64,000 nucleotides of DNA, from NCBI GenBank assembly GCA_027886175.1, contig JAJNNQ010000026.1:11012001-11076000 (forward strand), given 5' to 3'. Positions 13,880 to 26,400 of the stretch are shown here, one piece after another (position 1 is the first letter of the stretch; every line of letters starts with the position of its first letter). This DNA is from Phylloscopus collybita (Eukaryota > Chordata > Aves > Passeriformes > Phylloscopidae). Position numbers and translations under genes: made by a program. Under the pieces are notes generated by a model. The model saw only the letters and a list, made by a program, of their open reading frames with translations. It had not been told where the DNA came from and did not search any database.

Positions 13880-14354
13880 ACATGAATGGTGATTGCTATG
13901 CTCGCAATAGAAAGACCTTGGATTAAAATGAGGTTTCATTGTTAAGTGGAAAGTTAACTTCCAGGCACAGTTCTTAATTTAAAACATCTGAAAAATTAAC
14001 GTTCTCATTTGGGCATATTTCCAGGTCAAATGGTAGTGCCTGGATATTCTCTGGACAAACTATCTCATCCACAGTAAGTGTCTAAATATTTGGCTCACTT
14101 CTCTAACATATGTAAGTGAAGAATTATGTTGTTTTTATTAATCACCCCAGAATAAGTTCATCACCCTTTATCACAGGTTTTGTTTCACTGCTGTGTCTGG
14201 CTCACTGAAAGCAAAGCACTTGTGTTACACCCTCTGACAGTCCCCACACACTTTGGCTGTTTCATATTTGGATTACCCCAGTTGCTTTCATTTTTGATAA
14301 TTTCTTGAATCCCTTCAGCATCTGTCAGCTCTAGAGCTGTCAGCTCTAATATGC

Positions 14355-14620
14355 TATCAGTCTAGGGGTTTTGGTGGTTTATTTTTGGGGTGGTTTTTTG
14401 GTTTGGTTTGTTTTTGTGGGGTTTTTTGTTTTGGTTTTAGTTTTGGTTTGGTTTGTTTTTTGGGGTTTTTTTGGTTGCTTTTTTGGTTTTTTGTTGTTTT
14501 TTTTTGGGGGGGGGGTTTTGAGTTTTGTATTTTTATTGTTGTTGTTGGTTTTGGGGGGGGGTGTTACTGTTGTTGTTGGTTCTGTTTTGGGGGGTTGGTT
14601 GTTGTGGGGTCTTTTCCTAC
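14355..14620. repeat. G/T low-complexity block with long G runs
   Basis: The plus strand is almost purely G and T: mixtures of TTTTG, TTTGG and T runs with G10 at 14506-14515, G9 at 14553-14561 and G6 at 14589-14594. Both strands are open for about 85 codons only because the composition lacks stop triplets. The predicted peptides (F/G/V-rich on one strand, K/T/P-rich on the other) are artefacts. The G runs could form quadruplex-type structures, although the loops between the longest runs are long. Confidence 0.85.
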
Positions 14621-14999
14621 AAGTTAAAATCTCTTGACTCATTTATATTCCATAATTCCAAGTAGATTTAAAACACAAAGGGACTGTCCACACAGTGCTT
14701 CCTGCAGTGGGTCCCCACTCCTTTGGTTTGCTTTCCAGGCTCTTCTTGTTACATCTTCTAACAGCACCTCTGTTCATGGTCATTGTAAGCTTGAGCAGCC
14801 CTTTGAAGGAAGTGACTTGCAACTCAGCTTGGTGGCAACTTGGGCTTACAAGACTGAAGAAGGTTACATGGGGTCTAATGGTCTCCAGTAAGCCATGCAG
14901 AACTTTTACTAAAACATGTAAAATAATCTTCATGTTCTATTTGGTCCTTGCTTCTAATGTCTCTGAGGGAGAATATCAACCAGTTTGGGGCACCATCCC
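14621..14999. other. Non-coding spacer
   Basis: Ordinary sequence between the G/T block and the CR1 relic. Overlapping open frames on both strands (about 14,634-15,120) show no recognisable protein. Part of it may be a 5' extension of the CR1 relic too diverged to call. Confidence 0.4.
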
Positions 15000-15420
15000 T
15001 CTAAAAAGACAGAAATTAGAAAATGAGGGTGTAGGAAAAAATGACCTGCTAGGAAGGGTTGAAGTTGATTGGTCTAGCAGGAAAAAAAAAAACCTAAGGA
15101 GAGACATTAAAAGCCTTTAAGGACAAGACAGATGCAAAAAGGGAGAAAAGAATTATTCATATGTTCTTTGGAGATAAGACAAGTGTAATGCATTTTGATT
15201 GCACCAAGAGAGACTAAGGGTTGGTGCGAGAGACAGTTTCCTCTAGTGATAAGGACAGTAAACAGTGGAAAAGATTGCCTAGGGAGGTTGTGGAATATCC
15301 ATCACTCTTGGTTTCTAGAAGCAAATGTGACAGATGTGAGTTGGAATCATGCTGGTATAGCTGGACCTGCTTTGGGCAAGGACTATGGACAAGTTTATTC
15401 CTCAAGGCAATATACCAGAG
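15000..15420 (+). mobile_element. CR1 LINE 3'-end fragment, plus orientation
   Basis: The segment follows the 3'-terminal part of avian CR1 from memory: an 'acagtggaaaagattgcc' block (about 15,262-15,279) equivalent to the CR1 'cactggaacaggttgccc' region, then 'agggaggttgtggaat' and a 'catcactcttgg' segment, ending near 'gacctgctttgggcaagg' (15,363-15,380), which resembles the CR1 terminus. It is diverged and truncated at its 5' end, with no intact reading frame. The left boundary is approximate. The matching region in the other two CR1 copies of this window lies on the minus strand. Confidence 0.65.
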
Positions 15421-15843
15421 CTATTTTTTTAATACTTGGTGATAATGTGCCTCATAGGCAGAGAAGATTAAATATGTAATAAAATTTTAAGAAAATCTCA
15501 AGAAAAGAAGGAAGATAAAAAGGTCTTGGACATCACCAAGTTTTGAGGAGCTAGAGGTGTGCTTTAGTCTTCAAAGAGTCCTCTGATCTGTTTTTGTTTT
15601 ACATAAAAGTTAATATAAAAGATCACTTTGCAGGCAGCATTAAGAAGCCTGTTGACTTCAGAAAGGTCACTTAAGGGGGATAAGCTGGGTGGGTACTGCA
15701 ATCATTTCAGATACTCCATCGAGCTTCTTGTATCTGTCCCAGTGGTGGCCTCATGAGAGGAAGTGCACATATTGCCTGACCAAGCAAAGATTCGTGTTAC
15801 AAAGTTCAGAATCCTTTTGGAAGAGATTCAAAGCTAAACGTAA

Positions 15844-15862
15844 TTTTTTTTTTTTTTTTTTT
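15844..15862. repeat. Poly(T) run, 19 nt
   Basis: An uninterrupted T19 in otherwise AT-rich DNA. It is read equally well as poly(A) on the minus strand. No retroposed gene body was recognised beside it. Confidence 0.9.
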
Positions 15863-16344
15863 AGGAAAAATAGAAGGGGGGGCACACAAAAATTCCACTT
15901 CCAGGAAACTGAACTAAAGTTTAACAGCCATGTACAGAAAGGAAGAGAGAATTAAGGTGGCCATAAATATTTATGATGAGAATATTAGAGATCTGCTCAC
16001 AGTGTGTGTCATGGAGTCTCGGTTTACCATGTTTCATACTATGTACAAGGATTACAGATATCCAGGTGGGGGAGGAGGTTGCTGGGCTGTCCCTCTTCCC
16101 ACGGAAGAAACAAGAAGAGTATGTGTTTCACAAAGCCAACAGGGCCACCTTTCAGAATTCCAGTTAACTCCCTAATCTCCTTAAATCATCTGGTACTCTT
16201 ATATAAGCCTCCTAAATCTTCCTCACAGTTACTTCACTAAAATCCAAAACCATGTCCATCATATTAAGGTGTCTCCCCCTCTTCTTGTTAACAGATCTTC
16301 CAAATTCTGACTTCACTGATGCCACATTTAATGATCTGTTGAGA

Positions 16345-16430
16345 TTCAAAGCAGAATTCAAATGATGGGGAAATGGAGGTCTAAAGCAGCAAAGACACAA
16401 GATGACATATTTCAAAAAGCTCCACAGCCT
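16345..16430 (-). mobile_element. Possible MIR/CORE-SINE relic
   Basis: The run starting 'gatggggaaatggagg' (about 16,363-16,378) and continuing through a 'caagatgacatatttcaaaaagctcc' type stretch resembles the antisense MIR core, which reads approximately GATGAGGAAACTGAGG...CCAAGGTCACACAGC. The match is degenerate and was made by eye only. Such ancient relics are expected at low density in bird genomes, so this is a weak call. Confidence 0.35.
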
Positions 16431-19400
16431 GTATTCCTGTGAATATTCTCATCTGTGCTAGTATAAACTGGGAGCAACTCCACTAAATGTGGCAAAAAAC
16501 CCCAATAATTGCACATCAGTGTAGTCCCACTGTGACATCATGATCAGTCCTGAAAGGGCTCTCATGAATTACCATTTAGATTGTGCCTTTTTTGAAAGCC
16601 TTTAGCAATAATTGAGAAGAAAACAACTTCAATAAAAGCACCTCACAGTTCTTCTCACTGCATAATGACATTTGATAAAAAGAGAAAATCTATATTGTCT
16701 TTTGTTTATAAAGCTGATATACTTTCAAAATGCATACAGCAAAGTCAAAATACTTGAAACAAGAAAGCATTTCCAAGACAAATGTTGCTAGTTTCAGGAT
16801 ATTATATGAAAAGCAGCTATGTAGATTAAAAAATGGTATTTGGGAGGTTGTGAGTGCATTAGAGACAAAGAAGAAAAAGACTGCTTAAAATGACATACAG
16901 GCTGCTTTGATAGTCAAGATTTTCAAGCTAAGGGGAGTGGACTTGTAACAGCAATTAATGCTTCCCTTCCCAAAACACTCAGACCTGTGACAAATACTGA
17001 AGTTCATTCAGAAGCAAAAAAAACCTCAGAGAAGCCCCCATCTATCCTGATACAAGTGTAAGCTTTAAGCTCATATCTGACTAACTGGAATGGTCTGTAC
17101 TTCTTTAAATATCTTTAAATTAGGAAACTTTCAATCAGGATTTATGGACCACTTAAGTCCCATAAACAATATACAACTTAGTAATATTTTTTTCCAGCTG
17201 GAAAGCTGGAGAGGACGGAGTTTCCAACAAGTGTTAATTTCTTAGATTTTTTTCCTTTGAAACAGAAAACTACTTTTTTTCTATTCAGTACAAAGCAAAA
17301 GCATAATCTTCAAACATATCTAATACACAGCATAAATCTGCCAAGTTTGCACAGAAAAAAAAAAAAAGGGGGGGCAGTCAGGGAAAGTGAGAGAAAGAGA
17401 ATTACTTTGAAGCTAAATTACAGCAGTTGGTGAAGATCACTGAAGCAAATTGAATTCTGTGTGCTTGTATTATGTGGATTAATTTATGGAGCTTGAATTT
17501 CTTTAAATGTTCTTACTATGGATATATGAACACCTTTTGTTCAAGAAAAACACCTTTGGTGAACAATAAAGAAATTAGTAATTCCAATACTCCTAAACCC
17601 TGTATGAAAAGCCCATGCTGAATAAGAACAAAAATCACAGGTTCTTATAAACAAGTACAATTAGTCACAGTTATGTAAACATGAGCATATATTCAATTTG
17701 TAAGCACATATTAAAAGGAAATACATTTAAAAAAAAAAACATTTTCAGAATAAGACACAATATACTGAACAAAATCATAGCACAAATAGGGTATTTCCTC
17801 CCAAGGAGAAAGTCATCACAATCGAGGAAGGACCCTGGGGCTGCCAGGATGGACTGCATTGGACTGAGGGCCCACCATAAAGTCACATTTCTCTTTCTTG
17901 GCCACCAGTGAGGATGCTAACACTGACATCCTTTTCTCTGGCAGCATTCCCACTTGTGTGGAAGTGTGGACAGCTAATTCCACATATGCTTACTCTTGGG
18001 GTTTTGTTTTCTGTATTTGGCCCTGTGAAGCACAGTTCATGTGGCCAGGATAGCTCACCCATGTGTATTTTAACACTGAACAGAGGATGATCAGGTAACG
18101 AGAAGAAGTCTCTATAAGGCAAGGGACTCCTTGGTCCCTTACTTCTTTTATTTGCTATCCATCCTGTTCCCTGGGGTGCTCTAAATTTCTACCCAAGCCT
18201 CATATTACTGTTCTAGGTCATGAATTGGTCAAGTTCCTCACAGCTACTTTCTCCACTCCCTTTGCCCTTATGTGAATGTTCTGATGCAAAATGTAAATGT
18301 TGTAGTTTCTAGATACAATACAACCTCAAGTGGTACTTATCAGATATTTTTGAGCTTCTCACCTAGCTTTTGACTGATCAAACTCTTGAAAACTGTTTCT
18401 AGCATTTAATTTGTAACTTCATGCAGCTATTAATTAAAAAGAAAATCCATACTACAACATTTCCTTCCTTGCAAATTTGACACTGTTGTGCAATTGTCCT
18501 AGCACAGATCATACCACTGTCAATAGCTGATCCTTAGACTGGAAAATACCACATTAAATATGCAATCTAATGCCTGCCACCACATTTGTTGACTGCAGTT
18601 CCAAGACAACTTTGCTCTTTGGTGTGCAAGTTGGTGTGACTGCCAGTAAGGCTGGAGGGGTTTGTGGTTCTACAAAGGCTCCTCTGTGTCAGCAGAGGAT
18701 GGATGCGAGCACGGAGTAAGCCCAGTGAGCATGCTGGAGTGAGGACTGCCACAGGAATACTGACTGGCTCTGGAGGCGTGAGAGAGCTGCTGGAGGAACT
18801 CTAGGTACCTCCTCTTCTCTGCTTCTTCCCCTTTCAGTTTTACCTAGGCCAGCCTAGGTGTTACCTAGGCTTTTACTTTACTTTGGGCTTTTTTACTAGG
18901 TTTTACCTAGTCTTAGTGTCTGCCTTTCTTTCTCAAGAGGATCTTGTTTAGCAGCTCTACTTGCGTTTACAGGTGGATCTACTCTGAAGACCATACCGTT
19001 AAAATTCCTGAACTTGCCAGATGCCAAAAGTCTTGCTCAGAATTGCATAACATGAGGCATACAAAGCACCTAGCAGAAACCATTCCTTAGTTCTCAAAGC
19101 ATGTATGAAATCAGCAAATTTGTTGGGAAAACAGGCGGCACAATGATGAACACAAAGAGTTCATGTGATGCTACCTGGTGGGGCTCTGAAGTGTGCTGCA
19201 CTGCACAGTGCTAAGTGATAATGCCCTAAGTTTTATAGGGTCATTAATGCTGATTAAATCTTGAGTGTCTGCACTTAAAAAAGACTTGGGACAAGACAAA
19301 AGTACTGTGCCAGCAACAGCTCAGAACAATAGCCCAGATCAGAACAAGGCGGAGAAGCCATAGATTGCTGATATTCTGGGTGTTTGGGATTGTTTACTGA

Positions 19401-20862
19401 GGTTTCTCAACTCTAGTTTTTTCAGTGATAGTGTTTAACAATATTGGTTTTGCAGAGAAAACCATCCACAGTGATTTGTGAGAAGACTGTGAGTAAAGTA
19501 CACACCATACATGTTGTGATATAAAATACTAGCTTTAGCCAACTGGTACTGTTTCTTTACATCCATGACACATATTTACAATGAAGTCCGTTGTTTGTGT
19601 CACTGTGCTGACCTAAGAATTCTCTTAAAATTCCCTAGGTAATTACCATGAGTTTTTGTAGAGCTGAGAATCTGGCCCATCTGACTCCAAGCATCTGTGA
19701 AGTGTGAAGCACAAACCTCTGAAAATTTGATTGTTTTTTAAAAAAAATCATCCTAAACTTTAAATATTCCAGAAGCAAGAGATGTCAAAGTAAATTTTGT
19801 ATGCTTCAAAGCAGAACAAAGTAACAGGCCCCAAAGAGTAAAGGGAGATTTCTGGCTTGTGATTTAAGTGCTCCCTTCTCTAAATTTAAATAGCAAAAAT
19901 ATTTTTCAAAGTATGAATCTCTTGGGCAGTGTCATATTATGTCACCAAATCATTCATTAAGGAATGTTAGCTCTACCTCTGCTGTTTGAAGTGCCAGAGG
20001 TTTCTTTGCCTGAAATGGCCTGTTATTCCCAAGGACAGAGGGAAGAAGAGGGTTCTCTTCCTATTTTTCTTTCAGAGCACAATGGATTAAAAACAAACCA
20101 AAAAAACCCTAAGTAATGAGACAGTGAGGAAACTCATTCTAAAGGACTCTGGAGTGCTTTAATAGTATGTCACCATCCATAGGATAGGATAAGACCCTCC
20201 GTAGGATAAGGCTCTGTTCCCTCCCTGTGCACAAATTGCTTGATTGCTTTTACTGCCACAGTTTGTATCCTAATATTTGGCATGACATTTCCTGTTTCTA
20301 GCCTTGGGCTTAAATGGTTTTAATCCAGCCTGTCCTGAAATTAATGGAAAGACTGCTATGTACTCCAGTGTCCCCTTTTCATCTTGCTGGAGCCTGCTGG
20401 CTGCTCCAATGATTTCTCTTGCTTCCATTTTGGCTGGCCTTCATGTCCTTCCAAAATATCATGCCTCTTGTCCTGTACACACACACAGATAGAAAGAGGA
20501 AGAGACAAGTTTAAAATCCTTTTGCCTGTGTGGTGGCCAAGGGGCATGGAATGGTTCACATAGCAGCAGTGTAGGGAACAAACTGGGGCCCCTGTCCCAG
20601 GCAGCCCTCTGCAGGAGCCTCAGCCTTCCCCAGCTACTCCCACTCTACTGCAACTGCCAGAACCAGCAAAGCCAAAAGCTGCTGCAACTCTCTACCTTTC
20701 TCAAACACTACGTGTTGAGATTTTGAGGTCCCTGGACACAATCCCATACCAAATCCTGGTATAATGCCTCCCACTGTGGTGATTTATCTTGCAACATTTA
20801 AATTTGTCTCAAAAAATGACTGTGAATATTGCTCCTTGTTTATGTGTTAAGATAGCACTCAG

Positions 20863-20878
20863 TTATCTCTAGAGATAA
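20863..20878. promoter_or_regulatory. 16-bp perfect palindrome with two GATA half-sites
   Basis: TTATCTCTAGAGATAA is its own reverse complement. It contains AGATAA on each strand, the core recognised by GATA factors. A perfect 8-bp-arm palindrome is expected about once by chance in a window this size, so regulatory function is only a possibility. Confidence 0.3.
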
Positions 20879-20966
20879 TCTCTTTTGAGTGATCTGCTTG
20901 TTTGACGGCAAACACCCTGGGTTTGGGAGGCATTGTAAAGAGTCAGGTGTATACTTTCTAGGTGCT

Positions 20967-21214
20967 TGTCTTGGTTTGGAAAGACAGGTATCTGCCAGGG
21001 AAAGCTGGAGTTTCCCTTACAATGGGGAATATAAACCCCTCACCCTGGCCAAATTATAATTTTGCAATTAAGGCAAAGATTTGGGAATAGGAATAACAGT
21101 TCTTTACTAAGAATATTAACTATACAAATGTAGTAGAAAACAAAACCAACCAACCAAACCAGCAAACAAACAAACAACAAGAATACACATTTTTCGTTTC
21201 CATAACCCAAGACA
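20967..21214 (-). mobile_element. 248-bp LTR-like element with inverted termini and 5-bp duplication
   Basis: The unit begins TGTCTTGGTTTGG and ends CCCAAGACA, so both ends read TGTCTTGG inward. It is flanked by an exact GTGCT duplication (20962-20966 and 21215-21219). Read on the minus strand, its first 33-34 bases nearly match the first bases of the LTR at 13,314, after which the two diverge. The other end recalls a widespread passerine LTR terminus (CAAACCAAGACA). It contains a short CAAA/CCAA-rich tract at about 21,140-21,178 and no coding capacity. It is best read as a short or internally deleted LTR of a related family. A non-autonomous inverted-repeat element is the alternative. Confidence 0.7.
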
Positions 21215-24126
21215 GTGCTCAATACCAAAATATGTATCAGGCTATTCTCCCACTGATGACCAACAGCCTTGCACTTCTGGTGGTAGGGTATTTAGTAATT
21301 GTGGGCTGATACTTTCTTGTCCAGCTTTATCAATTTAATGTTAAGTTCTTGGAGGACTGTAGTTTGCCCACAGTGGCAGGCTTTGGCCCATAGGTATTTC
21401 CCCTTTGTCCTATTTCTTGCTTTTACTACCACTTCTGTTTGATGGGGTAAAGTACCAAAGGTGTATATTCATCTTGACAGCAAGCATTTTCACCAGGCTG
21501 CTGTTAACACTTTCTGCAGGGAAAGTGTTAACATAGGAAATGTTACTATATTCAGGGATGGTTTGACATATATTTTCTTTTCAGCAGCTTGCTTTTATAG
21601 ATCTGTGGCACTTTTAAGCAGTGATTAAGCTTTGTCATCGTAACATGACGGTGACGTAGGACTCTTCTTCCAAGGTAAATCATCTGAACAGAGTGGCCTA
21701 AGTCAGGGCTCTTATCTGAAAGCACGAGGCTGAGGGTACCAGGCCTGCTGAAACGATTCCTGCTGTGGTCAGTGCAGTGTCTGACAGTCATCTGCTCCCT
21801 GTCAGACTGAAAAACAGTTCACAGTGTGTGCACAGACAGGAAGGGGTGGGCAGCCAAGGCAATTTCAGTGTCTCAGTTGTGAAATGCATCTGTGGTGTGG
21901 GCGGGAGGGCACAACCAAGATTTAACTTTTTCTGAGGCACCTGTAACTATTTATGTCTACACCATTGAATAAGGGATGATCAGGGACTGATTCCTGGTCC
22001 CAGTTTTCAAATGGAACACACTAGATCATGCCCACTAATCTGCAGGGTAGTTGCTTGAAGAAACCAAAGTTTGAGTTATCCAAGAGAAGCCAGGAATGGC
22101 AGTTAAACAGCATGGACAATGTGCTACCAATACTCAAGTTCATTCCCACACTCTCCCTTATTTAAAGCACAGACAAACTAAATGCTGTGTACATTTCACC
22201 AGCTTTGGGTTGGTTTGGCACATACCCATATGAACCCCAACTGTTTACCAGGTCTTTGATATCCCTGGCCATGTCTGCCAAACAGAGATATCTCCAGGTT
22301 TTTGGAGACACACTTCAGTTTCAGAAGGTGCTCTGAGGAAGCGTCTGTGATCTGAATGTTGGGAGCCAAATGCCTTTATCTATGATGCTCTATCTTGTAT
22401 GCCCAGACTGCCTCAAAAATTCCAGTACTCTGTGCATGTGGGTGGGAGTTCTCCTTTGGCATATGTCCAGTTGCTCAAAATTATAGATATGAGCACTTGT
22501 TTCATATGGTTTGTTGTCAGCTTCCTTTCAGATGCTTTCTTGACAATGGTAAATAATTGGCTTGATTGCTTTCTGTGCCTTTCTCTAACCCATTTTTCCA
22601 GCAATTTGAGGATCTCATATCTTGGTTCATCTGCTGTACTTTCATGACCAGAAAATTAAGTCAGCTATGTATATCTAATTCCCTCTTTTTGTTGTGTACC
22701 TCAAAATTGTAGCATTGCAGCTTCAGCATCATGGAAAGTCAAAACCAATAACTCTTTTAAAATGCTCTCTAGTGATTTAGTGTCATTTTCTACTTCAGTT
22801 GCTTTACACCCTCAAACTTAATGGTGAAACGACTCACATCAAACATGATTGCTAGACATTTCTTCTTCCTTTGGGTGTCTTTTGGTTCTGTGATGACAAT
22901 GAACTCAGTCAAAAAGCTACCAGCTGCCTTCTGCTGTAGGAACTGCTACTCCAAATTACAACTCAGTAGCATTGTATAGCGTTGTTGCCTTTTTAGTCAA
23001 ACAACCTTATTTTGGGACAGGATAAATGATTATCTGTTTTCTGGTGGTATGTAATGGTTATATGTGGTAACCGTGTCTGTGCTCTTTTTTTTTCTTTTTT
23101 TTCAGAATTCAGCAGCTGTTTGATGGTGGGAAAGTAGTATAAATAATGTCTGCTAGTTTAAAGAACTATTATTAAAGCCACTTAGAAATTATCTTTAGAT
23201 GCAGCTTTGCTGCTTTTACCTCTTTGGCACATAATCAGCAGAAAATTCATGTGAATGACATGGCAGAAAAAACACATTTTACAGTCAAATTTTATTCCAC
23301 TTAACTCTATCAAACCAGGTTGTGGCCAGAGAAAGATTGCAAGATACATGCTGCTCCCAGGAGATTCAGATACTGCCACTTCTGTTGTTGACAGGGATTA
23401 CTCACTTCTGCAGATAGGAACCCAAATGCCATCAACAACTTTATCTAGATGAGGTCCATAATCTTGCAGAGGAGCCATTTGACTTACCTGGGTGCTATTA
23501 ACATTACCACTGTTGGCCATGAAGCACTGGGAAACATCCTGCTTCTCCAAAGCAAGTAATCTTCATCCAGGAAGGTATTTAGTCATTAACTCCAGCTGTC
23601 TTGTCCTGGCTGTTGTGCTTGCTGAGCCTTTCCTCATCCAGTCACAGCACGGGGAAAATGGAAGCACACTTGCATACATGCTTCAGGGACACCCAAAAGG
23701 CACTTCTGGGAAAAGGGAGCTTGATAACTAGCCAACTTATTAGTTCTCAAATGAAAATAAACACTGGAGCGAAGTGAAGCATTGGTGTCTGAAAAGAAAG
23801 AACATCCTGCCGCTCCTGGTAGGAAAAGCGTTTAAGAGAAGGGTGCAGCGAAACACTCACGCACAGAGTCATTGTGATCTGTGTCACAGAAGATGCTCAT
23901 CCTGCCTGGGTTGGTACAGACATTCACACAGCGGCACCCATGACAGCCCTGTTGACCTAACATTCAAGGGAGTCAGAGTAATGCTGGCAGCTTGAATTTT
24001 ATACCATCCTACCACCATTACAGTACTTTGGCTGACTGAGTTTTTCTCTCAACCACTGAAAAATCTTGTAGCTTCACATATTTTCTACTACCCTACTGCT
24101 TCTTTTGCACTTGATTTCCTGAGGGG

Positions 24127-24150
24127 GTTTGTTTGTTTGTTTGTTTGTTT
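24127..24150. repeat. (GTTT)6 microsatellite
   Basis: Six uninterrupted GTTT units. No gene feature depends on it. Confidence 0.95.
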
Positions 24151-26299
24151 TCAGTTTGCATCATGGGGTTTTATTTCAGAACAGGTTTTTTGATGCTACC
24201 TTGTATTCATATAATTAGGTTTTCTGAAGTTTACAGCATCATTTCTGTTTCCATGCCTTTGCACTACATTAATACCACGTGTCTGCAAAATCTGACTCTT
24301 GGTCTCACTTCCTGCCTGCTTGACAATGTTATTTTGTATTATTTCTTTTATCAGTACATTTAATCTCAATGACTTCTCTTTCCGTGAACACTGTATACAA
24401 AGTCTTTGTGCAGGGAGACCTTTATTATTCCTAAGATTATTCATTTTTCCCTTTTAATTTTGTTTGTCTAGATTTTACCTCTGTGCATTTGGGTTTTGCA
24501 TTCATATGGGTACTTTTCTGTGTTTTCTCTCTTCTACCAGTGGATTAATGATTCTGGGTCTGGTTCATCTTAAATCTTGCATTTACATGGGAAACTGCTC
24601 CTCACCCTTGCATGCAGCTCCAGTTTTTAGAGGCTTGTTGAGGAACAATCTCATATTTAGGTACTCTAAGATTTGGTAATCACAGGAGCTTTGAATAGTT
24701 CATCAAAATGGTCATCTGTTCCAGACTGAGCAGATGCTCTTTTTGGGTAGAAACAGTCTTAGAAAGTTTTAGTTCTGCACTTGGGTGAAGACAGCTTAGT
24801 GCTGACACATCTGTTCAGCGTGTGGCTGCACGTCTCAGAGATCAGTGCGGCCGCATTTATTTTGTTCCTCCTTCTGCCTGGCTTCACTACATCCTGTATC
24901 TGTTTTCCAGTGCAGCTGGGGACTGTCCAAATGATGAGCATGGTCCTCTGTATATAGGCAGCTATGGCACAGTGCCATGATTATTGGTTTTTCTTCAGCT
25001 GAAGGATCCAGAATTCATCCCTAATGACAGATGCAATTGCAATTGCCAAGCAATAAAGACTCCCAGTTACAAAATAAGCCAATGAGGGCACAGGTTCACT
25101 TTGACATTGTCAACAAAGTAGTCTGTTCAAAATACTACAAGAGATGAGAAGGATGCAAAAGGAGGGCAGTGGCATTCAAACCTGCAGCTCCACAATAGCA
25201 TTCCTTGGTGCTGCCAATGTGATGACAGCAAGGTGAAGGCTGCTTTGTGGGAGGTTTGCACTGAATCACATCCATTTGCAGGTGCCAGCAGACACAGTGT
25301 GGGTAAAGAGCACGATGAGCACACTGCTGGCTTGGATGTGTTTTCCTTGGAGATAACACCAGCGGAAGAGGCTCTGATTAATAAGCTGAAAGCAAATGCA
25401 AATCTTATTAATGCTTACTTGGAATCCAGTCCACAAGTCAGCATCTCATTAGAAAGAGGGTTACTGTCAGTAAAGCAGTACATCAAGGCTGTTCGTGTCT
25501 GATAGGGACAAACAGATGGGGCACTAGAGAGAACACAGCCTCCATGAGCATGAGTAGAAAGGGGCAGATTTGGGAAAGAAGGCATGTAAGACAACCTATG
25601 AGAAGCTCAGCCCCTACCCCAAATTGTGGGAACACCTACCAGCACTCCACTGTCAGCAGATAGCTGGAAACTCACTGCTAAGACATGTACTTTGTACTTT
25701 CCTAATAATTGTCCCAGGCATAAAAGGACAGCCCACTGCTTCTGACTGGTAACTGCAGCCTCAGGAGGAGGAGTGCAGGCAACCAAAGAACTCTCCCAAG
25801 CCTCTAACAAGCTCATTAGCATGTGTCTTTGCTAACGATACACATGGAACAAGTCCACTTCCCGCTGACAGATCTCTGGGTTACTTTACCATTAGGAAAA
25901 AAAATACCAAAAAAAAACCCCAAACAAGCAAACTGGGAAATCACATCCAAAAATAGATTAAAAGAACATGAGAAGTGGAAGGTCAAGAGTTCAACAGTTG
26001 GGTAGTGCCAGAACTGGGACAGTTTACGTAACCTTGCTGTAGCCTCCCTGAGTGCATGCAGCAGTTAGTCACAGGAACATGAATCGTTTTTTTGAGAGGA
26101 TCCTGACTCATTTGGTGACGTAATGGCCAAAAGGATTAAAGAGAAAAATAAAAATATGCCTCTCCTCACATTCAGGAGGTGGCACTGTGCGAAAATTCAG
26201 CCCCACAATGGAAAGAGTATTACTAATTTTCTTCATGCTTCTGCAGTACAACCTGCCCAGAATATTTATAATTCTTCACAAATAGTAATTAATCTTCAG

Positions 26300-26400
26300 G
26301 CTGCACAAGTAACAAGATATTTTCATCCCCATTTTATATGTTGGGGACAGAAGCACTATAGTCAAAGTACTCCCTTGGATAATCTGAGTATCCTCATGGA
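26300..26400 (-). mobile_element. Possible MIR/CORE-SINE relic
   Basis: The string 'catccccattttatatg' (about 26,325-26,341), followed by 'ttggggacagaagcac' and 'agtcaaagtactcccttgga', tracks the antisense MIR pattern of CCCCATTTTACAGATGGGGAA...GAGGCAC...AAGTGACT...CCAAGG. Several indels and substitutions are needed. The call was made by eye. The 97-codon frame across it is not supported as a gene. Confidence 0.4.

Larger units (their letters stand above)
15863..20960. other. AT-rich intergenic DNA, no gene recognised
   Basis: No exon or RNA gene was supported. There are short homopolymers (for example A-rich then G-rich bases near 17,356-17,375) and a locally repetitive stretch at about 18,838-18,920 with several copies of an ACCTAG/CCTAGG core. 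Open frames are few and short, as expected for AT-rich non-coding DNA. A possible MIR relic and a GATA-type palindrome inside this block are listed separately. Confidence 0.6.

Noticed and set aside
14327..14348. AGCTCTAGAGCT palindrome with a tandem GTCAGCTCTA
   Set aside because: Six-base arms are common by chance; probably local slippage beside the G/T block.
14371..14642. Hydrophobic 80-88-codon frames resembling transmembrane proteins
   Set aside because: Same artefact of G/T composition; both strands are open.
23620..23710. 'gagcctttcctcatcc' resembling part of antisense CR1
   Set aside because: The similarity does not extend into the flanks in CR1 order, so it is too short to call.
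24964..24978. Odd-centred palindrome ATGGCACAGTGCCAT
   Set aside because: Seven-base arms are expected several times per window by chance; no supporting context.
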